Assembly (NCBI RefSeq): GCF_016342265.1 | Contig: NZ_JAEIOS010000009.1 | Span: 1 to 64,000, forward strand | Direction: 5' to 3' | DNA length: 64,000 nt | Source of the DNA: Corynebacterium meridianum | GTDB lineage: Bacteria > Actinomycetota > Actinomycetes > Mycobacteriales > Mycobacteriaceae | The notes under the pieces: model-generated | Told to the model about the DNA's origin: nothing | The model's database searches: none | What the model saw: only the letters and a program-made list of their open reading frames with translations | Translations under genes and position numbers: made by a program | In this document: positions 1 to 15,259 of the stretch, piece after piece | Numbering within the stretch: position 1 is the stretch's first letter | How the letters are laid out: the number at the start of each line of letters is the position of its first letter

Positions 1-214
1 CCACACCCACGAATCATGTCAACCCGAGGCCACAACCAGACTCAAACCACCAACCCGACCAACCAAACAAACCCGCCGGCCGCGCTGACTCGCATCAATC
101 TACACACACCCCACCACACACGCAAAACCCCAGGAAAAAGCCGCTTTACCGGAAACCGACGACGCCGCTTCACGTCTTTTTACTCAACCACCCGATCCGG
201 GAAGCGGCGACCCG
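1..214. other. Intergenic stretch downstream of tyrS
   Basis: No convincing gene is visible here. The stretch is rich in C and A, and the reading frames crossing it are continuations of antisense frames over tyrS. It lies beyond the tyrS terminator. Confidence 0.5.
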
Positions 215-261
215 TCGGAAAAATGAAACCCGTGCCCCACCGGTTTCCGGTGCGGCACGGG
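215..261 (-). terminator. Rho-independent terminator of tyrS
   Basis: The arms at 229-243 and 247-261 form a 15-bp stem with one mismatch and a 3-nt loop. Read on the minus strand the stem is followed by a T-rich tail (215-228). It sits 28 nt beyond the tyrS stop codon, as expected for an intrinsic terminator. Confidence 0.85.
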
Positions 262-288
262 AGTCGCGTGAGTGAGGTGAATGACCGG

Positions 289-1557
289 TTAAGCGGTGCC
301 CGCGAAGTGGGCACCCGCGAAGTTCTTCTTTCCCCGGCGGAGGACGAGCCAGCTCCCGTGGAGGAGATCCTGCTCGGTGGGCTGCCACTCCTCGTCCGAA
401 ATCCGGACGTTGTTCGCGTAGGCCCCTCCTTCCTTGACGGCACGGCGGGCCGCTCCCCTGGACTCCGCGAGTCCGGTGGCGACGAGGAGATCGATGATCG
501 TACGCGGTTCCCCCGCGGCAACTTCCGCGACCGCGGTCTCGGAGACCGCCCCCTCGAGCGTGCGCTCGTCGAGGTCGGCGAGTTCGGCGCGCCCGAACAA
601 TGCCCGCGCCGCCAGTTCGACGGCCTCGGTCGCGTCGGCTCCGTGGACGAGGGTCGTCATCTCGCGGGCGAGTCGGCGCTGGGCCTCGCGCTTGTGCGGA
701 CGTTCGCCCACCTCGACCTCGAGGGCGTCGAGTTCCTCCTTGTCGAGGAACGTGAACCAGCGAAGGAACTTGATCACATCGGCGTCATTGGTGTTGAAGA
801 AGTACTGGTACCAGCTGTAGGGGCTGGTCATCTCGGGATCCAGCCACAGCTTCCCACCGCCGGTGGACTTACCGAACTTGTTGCCCTCGCTGTCGGTGAC
901 CAGGGGAACGGTCAACGCGTGGACGGTGACGCCGTTGACGCGACGGTTGAGGTCGACCCCGGAGACGATGTTTCCCCACTGGTCCCCGCCGCCGATCTGC
1001 AGGACACATCCGTGACTGCGGTTGAGCTGCACGTAGTCGTTGGCCTGCAGGAGCATGTAGGAGAACTCGGTGTAGGAGATGCCGTCCGAGTCGAGACGCC
1101 GCTTGACCGTGTCGCGGTTCAGCATGGTGTTCAGGGAGAAGTGCTTGCCCACGTCCCGGAGGAAATCGATGACGCTCAGGTTCTTGGTCCACTCGGAGTT
1201 GTTGACCATGACCGCGGCGTTGTCGCCCTCGAAGTCGACGAAACGGGCGAGCTGGTTCTGGATACGCCCGAGGTTTTCCGCCACCGCCTCCTCGGTGAGC
1301 ATGGAGCGCTCTCCGACGTCGCGGGGATCGCCGATCATGCCCGTGGCACCACCTGCGAGGGCGACGGGACGGTGGCCGGCCCGCTGGAAACGGCGCAGGA
1401 GAAGAAGCGGGACGAGGTGACCGGCGTGGAGGGAGGGGCCGGTCGGATCGAAGCCACAGTAGAGGGAGATCGGGGAACGGGTTTCCTCGCGGAGTTTGTC
1501 GAGGTCGGTGGACTGGTTGATCAGGCCACGCCAACTCAGTTCGTCAATGATGTTCAT
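289..1557 (-). CDS. tyrS: Tyrosyl-tRNA synthetase
   Basis: Cytoplasmic class I aminoacyl-tRNA synthetase that charges tRNA-Tyr. The 422-aa protein has the usual bacterial length. Visible signatures are the HIGH-like motif in [13 protein letters not shown] near residue 40, the tyrosine-binding core, the KMSKS-like KFGKSTGGG near residue 230, and a C-terminal S4-type RNA-binding domain ([15 protein letters not shown]). The ATG at 1557 is preceded by GAGGAA at good spacing. The gene is followed by a strong terminator and lies downstream of a Trm112-like gene in the same orientation. Confidence 0.97.
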   Translation of the reverse strand: MNIIDELSWRGLINQSTDLDKLREETRSPISLYCGFDPTGPSLHAGHLVPLLLLRRFQRAGHRPVALAGGATGMIGDPRDVGERSMLTEEAVAENLGRIQNQLARFVDFEGDNAAVMVNNSEWTKNLSVIDFLRDVGKHFSLNTMLNRDTVKRRLDSDGISYTEFSYMLLQANDYVQLNRSHGCVLQIGGGDQWGNIVSGVDLNRRVNGVTVHALTVPLVTDSEGNKFGKSTGGGKLWLDPEMTSPYSWYQYFFNTNDADVIKFLRWFTFLDKEELDALEVEVGERPHKREAQRRLAREMTTLVHGADATEAVELAARALFGRAELADLDERTLEGAVSETAVAEVAAGEPRTIIDLLVATGLAESRGAARRAVKEGGAYANNVRISDEEWQPTEQDLLHGSWLVLRRGKKNFAGAHFAGTA

Positions 1558-1602
1558 CGTCAGTTCCTCATTCGTTGAAAGACTGCTCGGAAGGGTGTGG
1601 GG

Positions 1603-1782
1603 TCAGTCGGCGGACGGCCAGGAGACTGCCTCGTCGATCAGGAGCACGGGGATGTCGTCATCTATGCGATAGGCGAGACCGAGCCTCCGGTTGACGAGCA
1701 CCTGGTCGTCCTCGAGATACTCCAGTGGCCCCTTGTCCCTCGGACACGCGAGCACATCAAGCAACTGTGGATCGATACTCAT
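1603..1782 (-). CDS. Trm112-like small protein
   Basis: A 59-aa protein of the Trm112/UPF0434 type. The N-terminus MSIDPQLLDVLACPRDKGPL carries the typical L-CP-K-LxY core that becomes a small zinc-ribbon-like fold. In eukaryotes and archaea Trm112 activates methyltransferases; the bacterial role is not settled. A longer frame extends upstream, but the ATG at 1782 fits family length and lies 8 nt after a TAAGAT -10 box (1791-1796), consistent with a leaderless mRNA. It ends 45 nt upstream of tyrS and may be co-transcribed with it. Confidence 0.85.
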   Translation of the reverse strand: MSIDPQLLDVLACPRDKGPLEYLEDDQVLVNRRLGLAYRIDDDIPVLLIDEAVSWPSAD

Positions 1783-1790
1783 GCCCACCG

Positions 1791-1796
1791 ATCTTA
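1791..1796 (-). promoter_or_regulatory. -10 box of the Trm112-like gene (leaderless)
   Basis: TAAGAT on the minus strand, 8 nt before the ATG. The predicted transcription start falls on the start codon, and no Shine-Dalgarno sequence is present. Confidence 0.5.
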
Positions 1797-2094
1797 CCCG
1801 GCGCACAACCGGCCGGCCCCTGCACCCCGGTGAGTTCTCCGGACCGGGCTGACCGGGCCGCGGTACCACACCACGGGCGACGACCAGACGGATGGGAACC
1901 GGCACCGGGTGAGGTCGATGAGGGTCGGGCGACCGAGAAACAGGCAGCTCCAAGGATGAGCGGCGACTTCCGGCAGGTCACCGTGTTCCCCGGGGGAGGT
2001 GAGACAATCGGCTCCACGACCGCGCCGATGCGACACCGGGACGGTCCCGCGGGCAATGCTCCGGGACCGACCCCACCGACAGTCAGCTGGGGAC

Positions 2095-2100
2095 TAAACT
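2095..2100 (+). promoter_or_regulatory. -10 box of the aminotransferase gene (leaderless)
   Basis: TAAACT followed by 8 nt and then the ATG at 2109. The spacing places the transcript 5' end on or next to the start codon. There is no ribosome binding site and no strong -35. Confidence 0.45.
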
Positions 2101-2108
2101 CGGCGCTC

Positions 2109-3275
2109 ATGTCACGCCTCGTATCCCGACTCGACCAGTTCCCCGAAACCATCTTCGCCACGATGACCAACCTCGCCGTCGAGAAGGACGCGGTGAATCT
2201 CGGTCAGGGTTTTCCGGATGAGGACGGGCCTCAGTCAATGCTCGACGAGGCCGTCCGCCAGATTCGCACCGGGAACAACCAGTATCCTCCCGGACGCGGT
2301 TTCGCCGGACTGCGCGCCGCGGTCGCCACGGACCGGAATGAGAGTTACGGCCACAGCCTTGACCCGGATACCGAGGTACTGATCACCGTCGGTGCCACGG
2401 AGGCCATTTCAGCGACGGTCCTCGCCCTGGTGGAGCCGGGAAGCGAGGTGATCGTCATCGAACCCTATTACGACGCATATGCCGCAGCGGTCGCGCTCGC
2501 GGGTGCGGAGCTCGTACCCGTCCCGCTGATCCTCGATTCCGCATCAGATTCGGGATGGAGCCTGGACCACGACGCATTGGGCGCAGCGGTGAGTTCCACT
2601 ACCTCGATGATCATCATCAACACTCCGCACAATCCGACCGGGCACGTCTTCGGGGATCAGGATCTGGAGACCATCGCTGATCTGGCACGACGAAACGACC
2701 TGGTGGTTCTGTCCGACGAGGTCTACGAGAAGCTGCTCTACGACGGTCGCAGGCACTCCCCGATCGCACTGCTACCCGGGATGAGGGAACGCACCGTGAC
2801 GGTCTCGTCCGCGGCCAAGTGCCTGAATATCACCGGGTGGAAGACCGGCTGGGCGATGTCCACACCAGAGCTTATCGACGCGGTGACGAAGGCGAAGCAG
2901 TTCCTGACCTTCGTCGGGGTCGGTCATGTCCAGCCGGCGGTGGCCCACGCTCTGGTCAACGAGCGAGCCTGGATCGCGGATCTCCGGGACGACATGCAGC
3001 GACGCCGGGATCTGCTCATGGACGGGCTCGACCGTGCCGGGTTCGATGTCAAGGCCTGCGCCGGGGGCTATTTCGTCATCGCGGACGCCACACCGTTCGG
3101 TGTCACCGATGCCGCGGAATTCTGCACGGGAGACCTCATCGACCGCGGCGTGGTGGGGATCCCGGTGTCCGCGTTCGCCACGAGCGGGAACGCCGGGCAC
3201 CTAGAGCCACTGGTCCGCTTCGCGTTCTGCAAGCGTGAGGAGCTCATCCGGGACGCCATCGCACGCCTCGCCTGA
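2109..3275 (+). CDS. PLP-dependent class I/II aminotransferase
   Basis: A 388-aa fold-type I aminotransferase of the MalY/KAT/YbdL-DapC-like group. The open frame starts much earlier, but homology begins at MSRLVSRLDQFPETIF, so the ATG at 2109 is chosen. Visible features are NLGQGFPDEDGP near the N-terminus, the NTPHNPTGHVF substrate/PLP motif, DEVYEKLLYDG, and SAAKCLNITGWKTGW with the Schiff-base lysine in its usual place. The likely substrate is methionine, glutamine or N-succinyl-diaminopimelate; sequence alone does not decide. It is convergent with argH, 42 nt apart. Confidence 0.85.
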   Translation: MSRLVSRLDQFPETIFATMTNLAVEKDAVNLGQGFPDEDGPQSMLDEAVRQIRTGNNQYPPGRGFAGLRAAVATDRNESYGHSLDPDTEVLITVGATEAISATVLALVEPGSEVIVIEPYYDAYAAAVALAGAELVPVPLILDSASDSGWSLDHDALGAAVSSTTSMIIINTPHNPTGHVFGDQDLETIADLARRNDLVVLSDEVYEKLLYDGRRHSPIALLPGMRERTVTVSSAAKCLNITGWKTGWAMSTPELIDAVTKAKQFLTFVGVGHVQPAVAHALVNERAWIADLRDDMQRRRDLLMDGLDRAGFDVKACAGGYFVIADATPFGVTDAAEFCTGDLIDRGVVGIPVSAFATSGNAGHLEPLVRFAFCKREELIRDAIARLA

Positions 3276-3317
3276 CGTGGACGACGATGCCCGGCTGGCT
3301 CCGTCCGCCCCGTCAAC

Positions 3318-4841
<1,524 letters not shown>

Positions 4842-4849
4842 TCACGGCG

Positions 4850-4906
4850 AAAACCCCTCCACCGATGGCGCCGTGCCCGGTTCGGGTGACGTCATCGGTG
4901 GAAGGG
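4850..4906 (-). terminator. Hairpin between argG and argH
   Basis: The arms 4854-4867 and 4893-4906 pair over 14 bp with one mismatch around a 25-nt loop. On the minus strand the stem is followed by TTTT (4850-4853). It would act as a partial intrinsic terminator after argG. Confidence 0.5.
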
Positions 4907-4926
4907 CGCGTGCATGACCGTGGATT

Positions 4927-6129
4927 CTACTTGCCGGCCTCACGGTCGCGGCGGCAGGCGATCTTCGAGGAAAGGCCGTGCAGCTCGACGAAGCCACGGG
5001 CGAGGGTCTGATCGAAGGTGTCGCCCGTGTCGTAGGTGGCGAGGTTGAAGTCGTAGAGGCTCGACTCGGAGCGGCGACCGTTGACGGTCACCCGGCCTCC
5101 GTGCAGGACCACCCGGATGTCACCGGTGACGTTCTCCTGGGTGGACTCGATGAAGGCGTCGAGAGAGCGCTTCAGCGGGGCGAACCAGAGACCGTCGTAG
5201 ACCTCCTCGGACCAGCGGGCGTCGATGAGCCGCTTGTAGCGGGCGAGTTCCCGCTCGACGGTGACGTCCTCGAGGGCCTGGTGGGCGGTGATGAGGACCG
5301 TCGCACCGGGAGCCTCGTAGACCTCGCGGGACTTGATGCCGACGAGCCGGTCCTCCACCATGTCGAGCCGGCCGACGCCCTGGGCTCCACCACGGCGGTT
5401 CAGTTCCTCGATGGCCTCCAGGACGGAGATCTTCCTACCGTCGATGGCGACCGGGACACCGTTCTCGAAGGAGATGATGAGTTCGTCGGGCGCGTTGCCC
5501 ATCGCCGGATCCTCGGTGTAGGCGTAGAGATCCTTCGTCGGCGGGTTCCAGAGATCCTCGAGGAAGCCGGTCTCGACGGCACGGCCCCAGACGTTCTGGT
5601 CGATGGAGAACGGCGACTTGGTGGACTGTTCGATCGGGAGGTTGATCTCCTCGGCGAAGGCGATCGCCTTGTCCCGGGTCCAGGCGAAGTCCCGTGCGGG
5701 GGCGATGATCTTCAGGTCGGGGTTCATGTCGGCGAAGCCGACCTCGAAACGGACCTGGTCGTTGCCCTTACCGGTGCAGCCGTGGGCGACGTGGGTTCCG
5801 CCGTGCTCCTCGGCGGCCTCGACGAGGTGCTTGACGATCAGCGGGCGGGAGATCGCGGAGACTAGCGGGTACTGCTTCATGTACATGCCGTTGGCCTTGA
5901 TGGTCGGCAGGCAGTACTCCTCGGCGAACTCGTCCTTGGCGTCGACGACGACCGCCTCCACGGCGCCGCAGTCGAGGGCACGCTGACGCACGCTCTCCAT
6001 GTCCTCGCCGCCCTGGCCGAGGTCGAGTGCCACGGCCACGACCTCACCGCCGGTCATCTTGGCCAGGTACGGGATGGCCACCGAGGTGTCGAGGCCGCCT
6101 GAATAGGCGAGAACTACGCGATCAGTCAT
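4927..6129 (-). CDS. argG: Argininosuccinate synthase
   Basis: ATP-dependent ligation of citrulline and aspartate to argininosuccinate. The 400-aa protein begins with the PP-loop motif [17 protein letters not shown] (residues 5-21), which binds ATP. Other family signatures are [12 protein letters not shown] near residue 120 and [10 protein letters not shown] further on. The ATG at 6129 has a strong AAGGAG 5 nt upstream. It is separated from argR by about 480 bp that carry an ARG-box promoter, so it forms a second transcription unit of the regulon. Confidence 0.97.
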   Translation of the reverse strand: MTDRVVLAYSGGLDTSVAIPYLAKMTGGEVVAVALDLGQGGEDMESVRQRALDCGAVEAVVVDAKDEFAEEYCLPTIKANGMYMKQYPLVSAISRPLIVKHLVEAAEEHGGTHVAHGCTGKGNDQVRFEVGFADMNPDLKIIAPARDFAWTRDKAIAFAEEINLPIEQSTKSPFSIDQNVWGRAVETGFLEDLWNPPTKDLYAYTEDPAMGNAPDELIISFENGVPVAIDGRKISVLEAIEELNRRGGAQGVGRLDMVEDRLVGIKSREVYEAPGATVLITAHQALEDVTVERELARYKRLIDARWSEEVYDGLWFAPLKRSLDAFIESTQENVTGDIRVVLHGGRVTVNGRRSESSLYDFNLATYDTGDTFDQTLARGFVELHGLSSKIACRRDREAGK

Positions 6130-6295
6130 GTCTTCTCCTTGAGAGGTGCTTCATCGTTCATATTTCGGGTTCTACCAGCGGCAATCACGATGCCTCCGGG
6201 TAACTCATGTGTGCACCACACACTAACAGTGCGGATGGTGCGGGTGCAGCAGGTGCCGGTGCGTGAAAACCGGACGCCGCTGCCCGACAACCGCA

Positions 6296-6301
6296 ACTCT
6301 A
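6296..6301 (-). promoter_or_regulatory. argG promoter -10 box
   Basis: TAGAGT on the minus strand, 18 nt downstream of the TTGCAT -35 hexamer (6320-6325). That hexamer is itself one half of the ARG box, so a regulator bound there would block RNA polymerase. Confidence 0.55.
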
Positions 6302-6319
6302 GATGGTTTATTCATTCAA

Positions 6320-6334
6320 ATGCAAATTATGCAT
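6320..6334 (-). promoter_or_regulatory. ARG box upstream of argG
   Basis: ATGCAAATTATGCAT, an imperfect inverted repeat of TGCA/TGCA halves. The identical 15-mer occurs upstream of argC at 12610-12624. It is the likely ArgR operator, overlapping the -35 region of argG. Confidence 0.7.
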
Positions 6335-6611
6335 ACTCTGTCCGTTCCGTTGCCTTATGCGACGGGGCAACACGAGTTGTGGTGCACCGTCGGCGGACTG
6401 TCGGCCGGCGTACCCCACCCGCGGGGAACGCACCACGCGCGCCGCGGTGATGTCCGGGGCGTCTGCGGGAAACGGAGACCGGGGACTTCGCCGTCCACAC
6501 ACGGGATCGCCCGGAGGGACGGGCCGCCCTTCACCTATTCCGCACGGATCGACGTCCGCCGGAATGTCGGTTCCGAACCCCGGATCCCGCACCCGGGACA
6601 CGCCGGCAGGG

Positions 6612-9307
<2,696 letters not shown>

Positions 9308-9311
<4 letters not shown>

Positions 9312-10249
9312 GGCTTGACCTTCTGGAATTCGGTGGGGGCTGGGTAGTCGTCGCGGTCGTAGGTGTCCGGCAGGACCATTGTGCCGATTCCGCCCTCGGT
9401 CAGCAGCTCGAGGAGCACGGAGTGCGCGACGCGACCGTCGATTACGTGGGCGGCGTGGACGCCCTGGCGGACCGCGTTGAGGCAGGACTCCATCTTGGGG
9501 ATCATGCCGGCGTCGAGCGACGGGAGGAGGTCGGAGAGGTCGCCGACGGAGATCTTGCTGACCATCGATGAGGTGTCGGGCCAGTCGGTGTAGAGACCCG
9601 GGACGTTGGTCAGGATGATCAGGCGTTCCGCCCCGATGGCGCTGGCGAGCGCCCCCGCGGCGGTGTCTGCGTTGATGTTGTGGACCTGCCCCTCCTCGTC
9701 CGGGGCGATCGTGGAGACCACCGGGATCCGGCCGGCGTCGATGATGTCCATGAGTGAGGAGGCGTCGACGTGGGTGATGTCACCGACAAGACCGATGTCG
9801 GTGAGTTCGCCTCCGACCTCGACGAGGCGGCGCTCCGCGGTGAACAGTCCGGCGTCCTCACCCGAGCAGCCGACCGCGTAGGGGCCGTGGCAGTTGATCA
9901 GGCCGACGAGATCCCGGCCGACCTGACCGAACAGCACCATGCGGACGATCTCCATCACCTCGGGGGTGGTGACCCGGAATCCGCCGCGGAACTCCCCCTC
10001 CATACCGAGCTTCTGCAGCATGGCGTTGATCTGCGGGCCGCCACCGTGGACGACGACGGGTTTCGCGCCGACGGTCCGGAGAAAGACCATGTCGGCGGCG
10101 AAGGCCGCGCGGAGCTCCTCATCGACCATGGCGTTTCCGCCGTACTTGACCACGACGATCTTGTCGCGGAAGTGTTTGAGCCAGGGCAGCGCCTCGGCGA
10201 GCACGTTGGCCCGTACCTCGGGTGTGATGTCCTTCAGCATGTCGTTCAT
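9308..10249 (-). CDS. argB: Acetylglutamate kinase
   Basis: Phosphorylates N-acetylglutamate and is usually the arginine-feedback-controlled step. The 313-aa amino acid kinase carries [11 protein letters not shown] near residue 35 and [13 protein letters not shown] near residue 70. The N-terminal extension before the kinase core is typical of arginine-sensitive hexameric forms. The start at 10249 has only a weak SD; an in-frame ATG three codons later is an alternative. argJ ends 60 nt upstream. Confidence 0.95.
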
Positions 10250-10309
10250 GTCTCGTCCCGGTTTCTGGGGTCTCGTGGAGGGGTCTCGGTGCCGGTGGGC
10301 GGAGACCTT

Positions 10310-11482
10310 CTAGGTGGAGTACGCGGAGTTGATCTCGACGTAGGCGTGGGACAGGTCGGTGGTGCGCAGTGTCGCGGTGCCGGGGCCGCCGGTCCCGAGA
10401 TCCACGGTGACGTCGATGTCGCGACCGGAGAGATCGACGTCACGGGCGCCGGGCGCACCACACGAATCAAGGCAGACAGGTTGACCGTTGAAGTGGACGG
10501 AGATGTGTTCGGGGTCCATGTCGGCGTCCGCCATGCCGACGGCGGCGAGCACTCTGCCCCAGTTGGGATCCGAGCCGAACATCGCGCACTTGAACAGCGG
10601 ATCGCGGCAGAGGGTGCGGGCCGCGTTGGCGGCCTGGGTGTCGTCCGTGGTGCCGGTGACGGTGACGGCGACGCGCTTGGTGACGCCCTCCGCATCCGAC
10701 TGGAGCTGCTTGGACAGGTCCGTGCACACCCGCAGGACAACCTCGTTGAGATCCTCCTGCTCCGGCGTGACTCCGGAGGCCCCGGAAGCCAGGAGGATGA
10801 CGGTGTCGTTGGTGGAGGTCGAGCCATCGATGTCCAGGCAGTCGAACGTCACCGCGGTCGCGGCGCGCAGTGCGGTGTCGGCCATCTCGGGGGTGACCGC
10901 CGCGTCGGTGGTCAGGCAGACGAGCATCGTCGCAAGAGAGGGAGCCATCATGCCCACACCCTTGGCCATTCCGCCGACCGTGTATCCGGCACCGTGGGCG
11001 ACCGACTCCTTGACGATGGTGTCGGTGGTCATGATCGCCTCGGCGGCGGCCCGACCGTTGTCACCGTCGTTCACTGTGAGTCCATCGACGAGTTTGGCCA
11101 CGCCGGCGAGCACGACGCCCATCGGCAGCGGTTCCCCGATGAGCCCGGTGGAGCAGGCCGCGACGTCCCCCGGTTCGACCCCCAGCGACTCCGCGACGCG
11201 TTCGATCGTCGCCGTCGCGTCGGCTTCTCCCCTGGATCCGTTGCAGGCGTTGGCGTTGCCGGAGTTGTAGACGACGGCCTTGAGGCGACCGTCGGCGATG
11301 TTGGCGCGGCTGATCTTCACCGGTGCGGCGACGATCCGGTTCCGGGTGAACAGGGCCGCCGCCGTGAGGTCGGGGCCCTCGTTGACGACGAGGGCCATGT
11401 CGGGTTTACCCGACGCCTTGATTCCGGCGGTCGTGGCGGCGGCTGCGAAGCCCTCGGGGGCGGTGATTCCGGTGTCAGACAT
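10310..11482 (-). CDS. argJ: Bifunctional ornithine acetyltransferase / N-acetylglutamate synthase
   Basis: Recycles the acetyl group from acetylornithine to glutamate. The 390-aa precursor self-cleaves into two chains: the motif [14 protein letters not shown] (near residue 180) contains the Ala-Thr cleavage site whose new N-terminal threonine is the nucleophile. The ATG at 11482 is preceded by AGGAAG. Its presence explains why no separate argE or argA is needed in the cluster. Confidence 0.96.
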   Translation of the reverse strand: MSDTGITAPEGFAAAATTAGIKASGKPDMALVVNEGPDLTAAALFTRNRIVAAPVKISRANIADGRLKAVVYNSGNANACNGSRGEADATATIERVAESLGVEPGDVAACSTGLIGEPLPMGVVLAGVAKLVDGLTVNDGDNGRAAAEAIMTTDTIVKESVAHGAGYTVGGMAKGVGMMAPSLATMLVCLTTDAAVTPEMADTALRAATAVTFDCLDIDGSTSTNDTVILLASGASGVTPEQEDLNEVVLRVCTDLSKQLQSDAEGVTKRVAVTVTGTTDDTQAANAARTLCRDPLFKCAMFGSDPNWGRVLAAVGMADADMDPEHISVHFNGQPVCLDSCGAPGARDVDLSGRDIDVTVDLGTGGPGTATLRTTDLSHAYVEINSAYST

Positions 11483-11536
11483 TGGGTACTTCCTGGACGT
11501 TGGTGATCGGTGGGATGACGGTACGGCTGCGGCGGA

Positions 11537-12607
<1,071 letters not shown>

Positions 12608-12609
12608 TT

Positions 12610-12624
12610 ATGCAAATTATGCAT
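12610..12624 (-). promoter_or_regulatory. ARG box upstream of argC
   Basis: ATGCAAATTATGCAT, identical over 15 bp to the site upstream of argG (6320-6334). Its TTGCAT half serves as the -35 hexamer of the argC promoter, so ArgR binding should occlude polymerase. Confidence 0.7.
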
Positions 12625-12781
12625 CGGCAGCGGTGTCCGTCACCTCCGTTCCCCCCGCATAGGACGGAGTCGCTCCCCTGCGGCGTGGCGAACCCTAGAA
12701 TCGGCGGTAGCAGCTCCGCATAAGCTTCGGTATCAACCTGTACCACTCCGCACCGGCGATACCACTCACCCGGAGGAAACC

Positions 12782-14077
12782 ATGTTCACTTCAAGACGCT
12801 CCACCGGCAGACTCCCCCGACTCGCACTGTCCGCCGTACTGGCTGCGGGAACCCTCACCGCGTGTGGGGGAGATCCGTCCCCCGAGCCGCCGGCCCGCAC
12901 CGAAGTGTCACCGGCACCGAGCCACCGGGCCGCGGACACGATCGAGGCTCCGGTCCGCCAGCCGACCGAGGATGAACTCCGGTGGAGATCCCGGATTCCC
13001 GACGGTGAGTACGTCACCGCGGTCTGTCAGGGGTACGGCGACCTCCAGTTCACCAATTTCAAGGCCGAGGAAGGGATCGCCCCGGAAGTGATCGCGGGCG
13101 ACCTCAGGCGGGCCATCGCATCATTCCGGACGGCCACCTCGACCCTGCCGGAACCGGCGAACGAGGTCATCGCCCGCTCCGGCGACGACCTCGCATCGAG
13201 ATTCGACCGCATCGAGCCGATGGTCTCCCCGGACGCGTCTCCGGCACAGATGTCGGACGCCCTCCCACTCCTCACCGGCCACCCGGAGATAAAGGGCATC
13301 TACTACGACTTCAGCACGGAGGTGGGTAATCTGCCACCGGAACAGGACGCCGCAGCCAGACGGATCCCGGCCTGCTCCCACGTCTTCCGGGACTACGACA
13401 AGGTTCTGGACGACCGCGTCGTGCTGCCCCTCGCGGATGCCGCGGTGAGACTGCAACAAGCCAGGGACGGCTGGACCATCGCCATGGAGGAGGCCGGCAT
13501 GCTGCCGAAAGATCTGTCGGCCGAACCCGTCACCGATTACCCGACAGCGGAAGGGGAACCGCTCATCCCCATCCTGCCGCCGAATCCCGACGAACTGGGG
13601 CCGCCCAAGGAGTACTTCTTCGCTCTCGCCGACAGGGACCCGGAGAAGTGGCGTGCGATATCCGATTCCATGATCGAGGGAGCGGACATCCTGGAAACCT
13701 GGGAGAACACCGCGACGGACCCGATCGAGTTCGACGCGGCACAGGAGGTGGTCGTCTACCGGGAGAACCTGAAGTACGCCCTCTACGACGCCGCTGCGGC
13801 GCTGAGCGAAGCCGCGGACCGGGCGGACGGGATCCTCGACGATACCGGCACGGATCTCTCCGGAAAGCTGGACGCGCTCACGGCGTTCGACGATGACGTC
13901 GACGCCCATATCAGGAACGTGGAACTGATGGCCAGGATGCTGCTCAAGCTGACGCTCGAAAAAGCCGGCCTCATGACACAGGAGGCGGTGGAAAGCGCGG
14001 TCCAGCTACAGAGCAGGGAGGACGTGGGGCAGAAGATTCTCGAGGATTTCGACGAGGACCTGAGGAAGATTCTCTGA
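12782..14077 (+). CDS. Secreted lipoprotein of unknown function
   Basis: A 431-aa predicted lipoprotein. The signal peptide ends in the lipobox LTAC with the lipidated cysteine at residue 28, followed by a Pro/Glu-rich linker. The rest is hydrophilic, acidic and largely helical, with no membrane segment. Two cysteines, in TAVCQGYGD and PACSHVFRD, could form a disulfide. No enzymatic motif is recognised. The ATG at 12782 has a strong GGAGG 5 nt upstream. It is divergent from argC. Confidence 0.8.
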   Translation: MFTSRRSTGRLPRLALSAVLAAGTLTACGGDPSPEPPARTEVSPAPSHRAADTIEAPVRQPTEDELRWRSRIPDGEYVTAVCQGYGDLQFTNFKAEEGIAPEVIAGDLRRAIASFRTATSTLPEPANEVIARSGDDLASRFDRIEPMVSPDASPAQMSDALPLLTGHPEIKGIYYDFSTEVGNLPPEQDAAARRIPACSHVFRDYDKVLDDRVVLPLADAAVRLQQARDGWTIAMEEAGMLPKDLSAEPVTDYPTAEGEPLIPILPPNPDELGPPKEYFFALADRDPEKWRAISDSMIEGADILETWENTATDPIEFDAAQEVVVYRENLKYALYDAAAALSEAADRADGILDDTGTDLSGKLDALTAFDDDVDAHIRNVELMARMLLKLTLEKAGLMTQEAVESAVQLQSREDVGQKILEDFDEDLRKIL

Positions 14078-14083
14078 ATCGGT

Positions 14084-14119
14084 GCCCTGGCCGGCGACAC
14101 CACAACCGGCGGCCGGGGC
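14084..14119. terminator. Bidirectional hairpin between convergent genes
   Basis: The arms 14084-14092 and 14111-14119 pair over 9 bp with one G-U, between the lipoprotein stop (14077) and the membrane-protein stop (14124). There is no long U tract. Confidence 0.4.
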
Positions 14120-14123
14120 GTTC

Positions 14124-15251
14124 TCAGGAGGCCGGAACCCCCGCCGCGACGGCCTCCGAGTTCGCGGTTCCCCGTGTCTTCTCCGGTCGTTCGAGCGCCA
14201 TGTCGCCGGGACGGATCCAGCCGGCCCGTCTCATTGCCTCGGAGATCAGGAGCGTCACCAGTGCGGGACCGACGATGTTCAGTCCGAGGATCATCAGCGT
14301 GAGGGACACCGCACCGTGGTCGGGTGACATGACGCTCCAGGTCATGAGCTGGCCGACGAGGCCCGAAGTCCCCATGCCCGACCCGGCCGGGTTGTTCTCC
14401 ATCGCGAACACGGTCGTGGCGATCGGCCCCAGGATCGCAGAGGCGATGATGGGCGGCAGCCAGATCACCGGACGCCGGACGATGTTCGGCATCTGGAGCA
14501 TCGAGGTGCCCAGCCCCTGGGACACCAGACCCGCCCAGCGGTTCTCCCGCCAGCTGGCGACAGCGAAGCCGACCATCTGGCAGCAGCAGCCCACGGTGGC
14601 GGCACCCGCCGCCAGCCCCGACAATCCGAGGATGATGCCGAGGGCCGCCGACGAGATCGGCAGGGTCAGGCAGATGCCCATTATCACGGCGACGAGGATG
14701 CCCATCAGGAACGGCTGCCGCTGGGCGGACCAGTTGATCATCTCCCCCAGCGCCGTCATGAACTCCGAGATCGTCGGGCCGATGAGCAGGCCGACCGCCG
14801 AACCCGAGCAGATGGTCACCAGCGGGGTGACGAGGATGTCGACGGGCGTCCGCCCGGACACGAACAACCCGCACTCGACCGCGATGAACGCGGCGATGAA
14901 CGCTCCGAGGGGCTCTCCCGGTCCCAGGAGCTGGAACGACAGACCGTCGACGACCCCTCCCCCGAGAATCTTGCCGGCGTGGGCACCGACCATGCCCGCG
15001 ACGCCGGTACCGGCGATGACGAAGGTCGACGCCGAGAGCCGGTGGGCGACACCGATGCCGATACCGAATCCGGTCAGCACCGAGGCCACGGAACCGGTGA
15101 CGACGAGGAACTCGCCGATGGTCCCCGGAACGTAGCGGCCCAGCTGGACCATGATCGTTCCCACGATGAGGGTGGCGAACAACCCGAAGGCCATGCCGGT
15201 CAGTGCATCAATGAAGAACAGGGACGCCCATCTGCGTATCAGTCGGTTCAC
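14124..15251 (-). CDS. PTS EIIC-type (EIIC_2 family) membrane protein
   Basis: A 375-aa polytopic membrane protein with about ten hydrophobic segments. It resembles the stand-alone PTS_EIIC_2 family, EIIC-like permeases without A or B domains; TGFGIGIGVAHRL and the Gly-rich helices GTGVAGMVGAHAGKILGGG are characteristic. The substrate is unknown, and no EIIA or EIIB partner is adjacent. The GTG at 15251 (VNRLIRRWASLFFID) is chosen because a TAAAGT -10 box ends 8 nt upstream and the preceding in-frame residues are not membrane-protein-like. Confidence 0.75.
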   Translation of the reverse strand: MNRLIRRWASLFFIDALTGMAFGLFATLIVGTIMVQLGRYVPGTIGEFLVVTGSVASVLTGFGIGIGVAHRLSASTFVIAGTGVAGMVGAHAGKILGGGVVDGLSFQLLGPGEPLGAFIAAFIAVECGLFVSGRTPVDILVTPLVTICSGSAVGLLIGPTISEFMTALGEMINWSAQRQPFLMGILVAVIMGICLTLPISSAALGIILGLSGLAAGAATVGCCCQMVGFAVASWRENRWAGLVSQGLGTSMLQMPNIVRRPVIWLPPIIASAILGPIATTVFAMENNPAGSGMGTSGLVGQLMTWSVMSPDHGAVSLTLMILGLNIVGPALVTLLISEAMRRAGWIRPGDMALERPEKTRGTANSEAVAAGVPAS

Positions 15252-15259
15252 AGAAGGTG

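Larger units (their letters stand above)
6130..6611. other. argR-argG intergenic region (about 480 bp)
   Basis: No gene was found. The region is locally AT-rich around 6300-6340, where it holds the ARG box and a minus-strand promoter for argG (-35 6320-6325, -10 6296-6301). The argG mRNA would carry a leader of about 160 nt. The rest shows no recognised element. Confidence 0.6.

Noticed and set aside
16..1578. Long plus-strand open frame over tyrS (likewise 3573-4889, 9770-11506, 26297-28198, 34776-36398, 44011-45780 and 61508-63361)
   Set aside because: Antisense shadows caused by high-GC codon usage: low-complexity Arg/Gly/Val-rich translations with no family features, fully overlapping well-supported genes.
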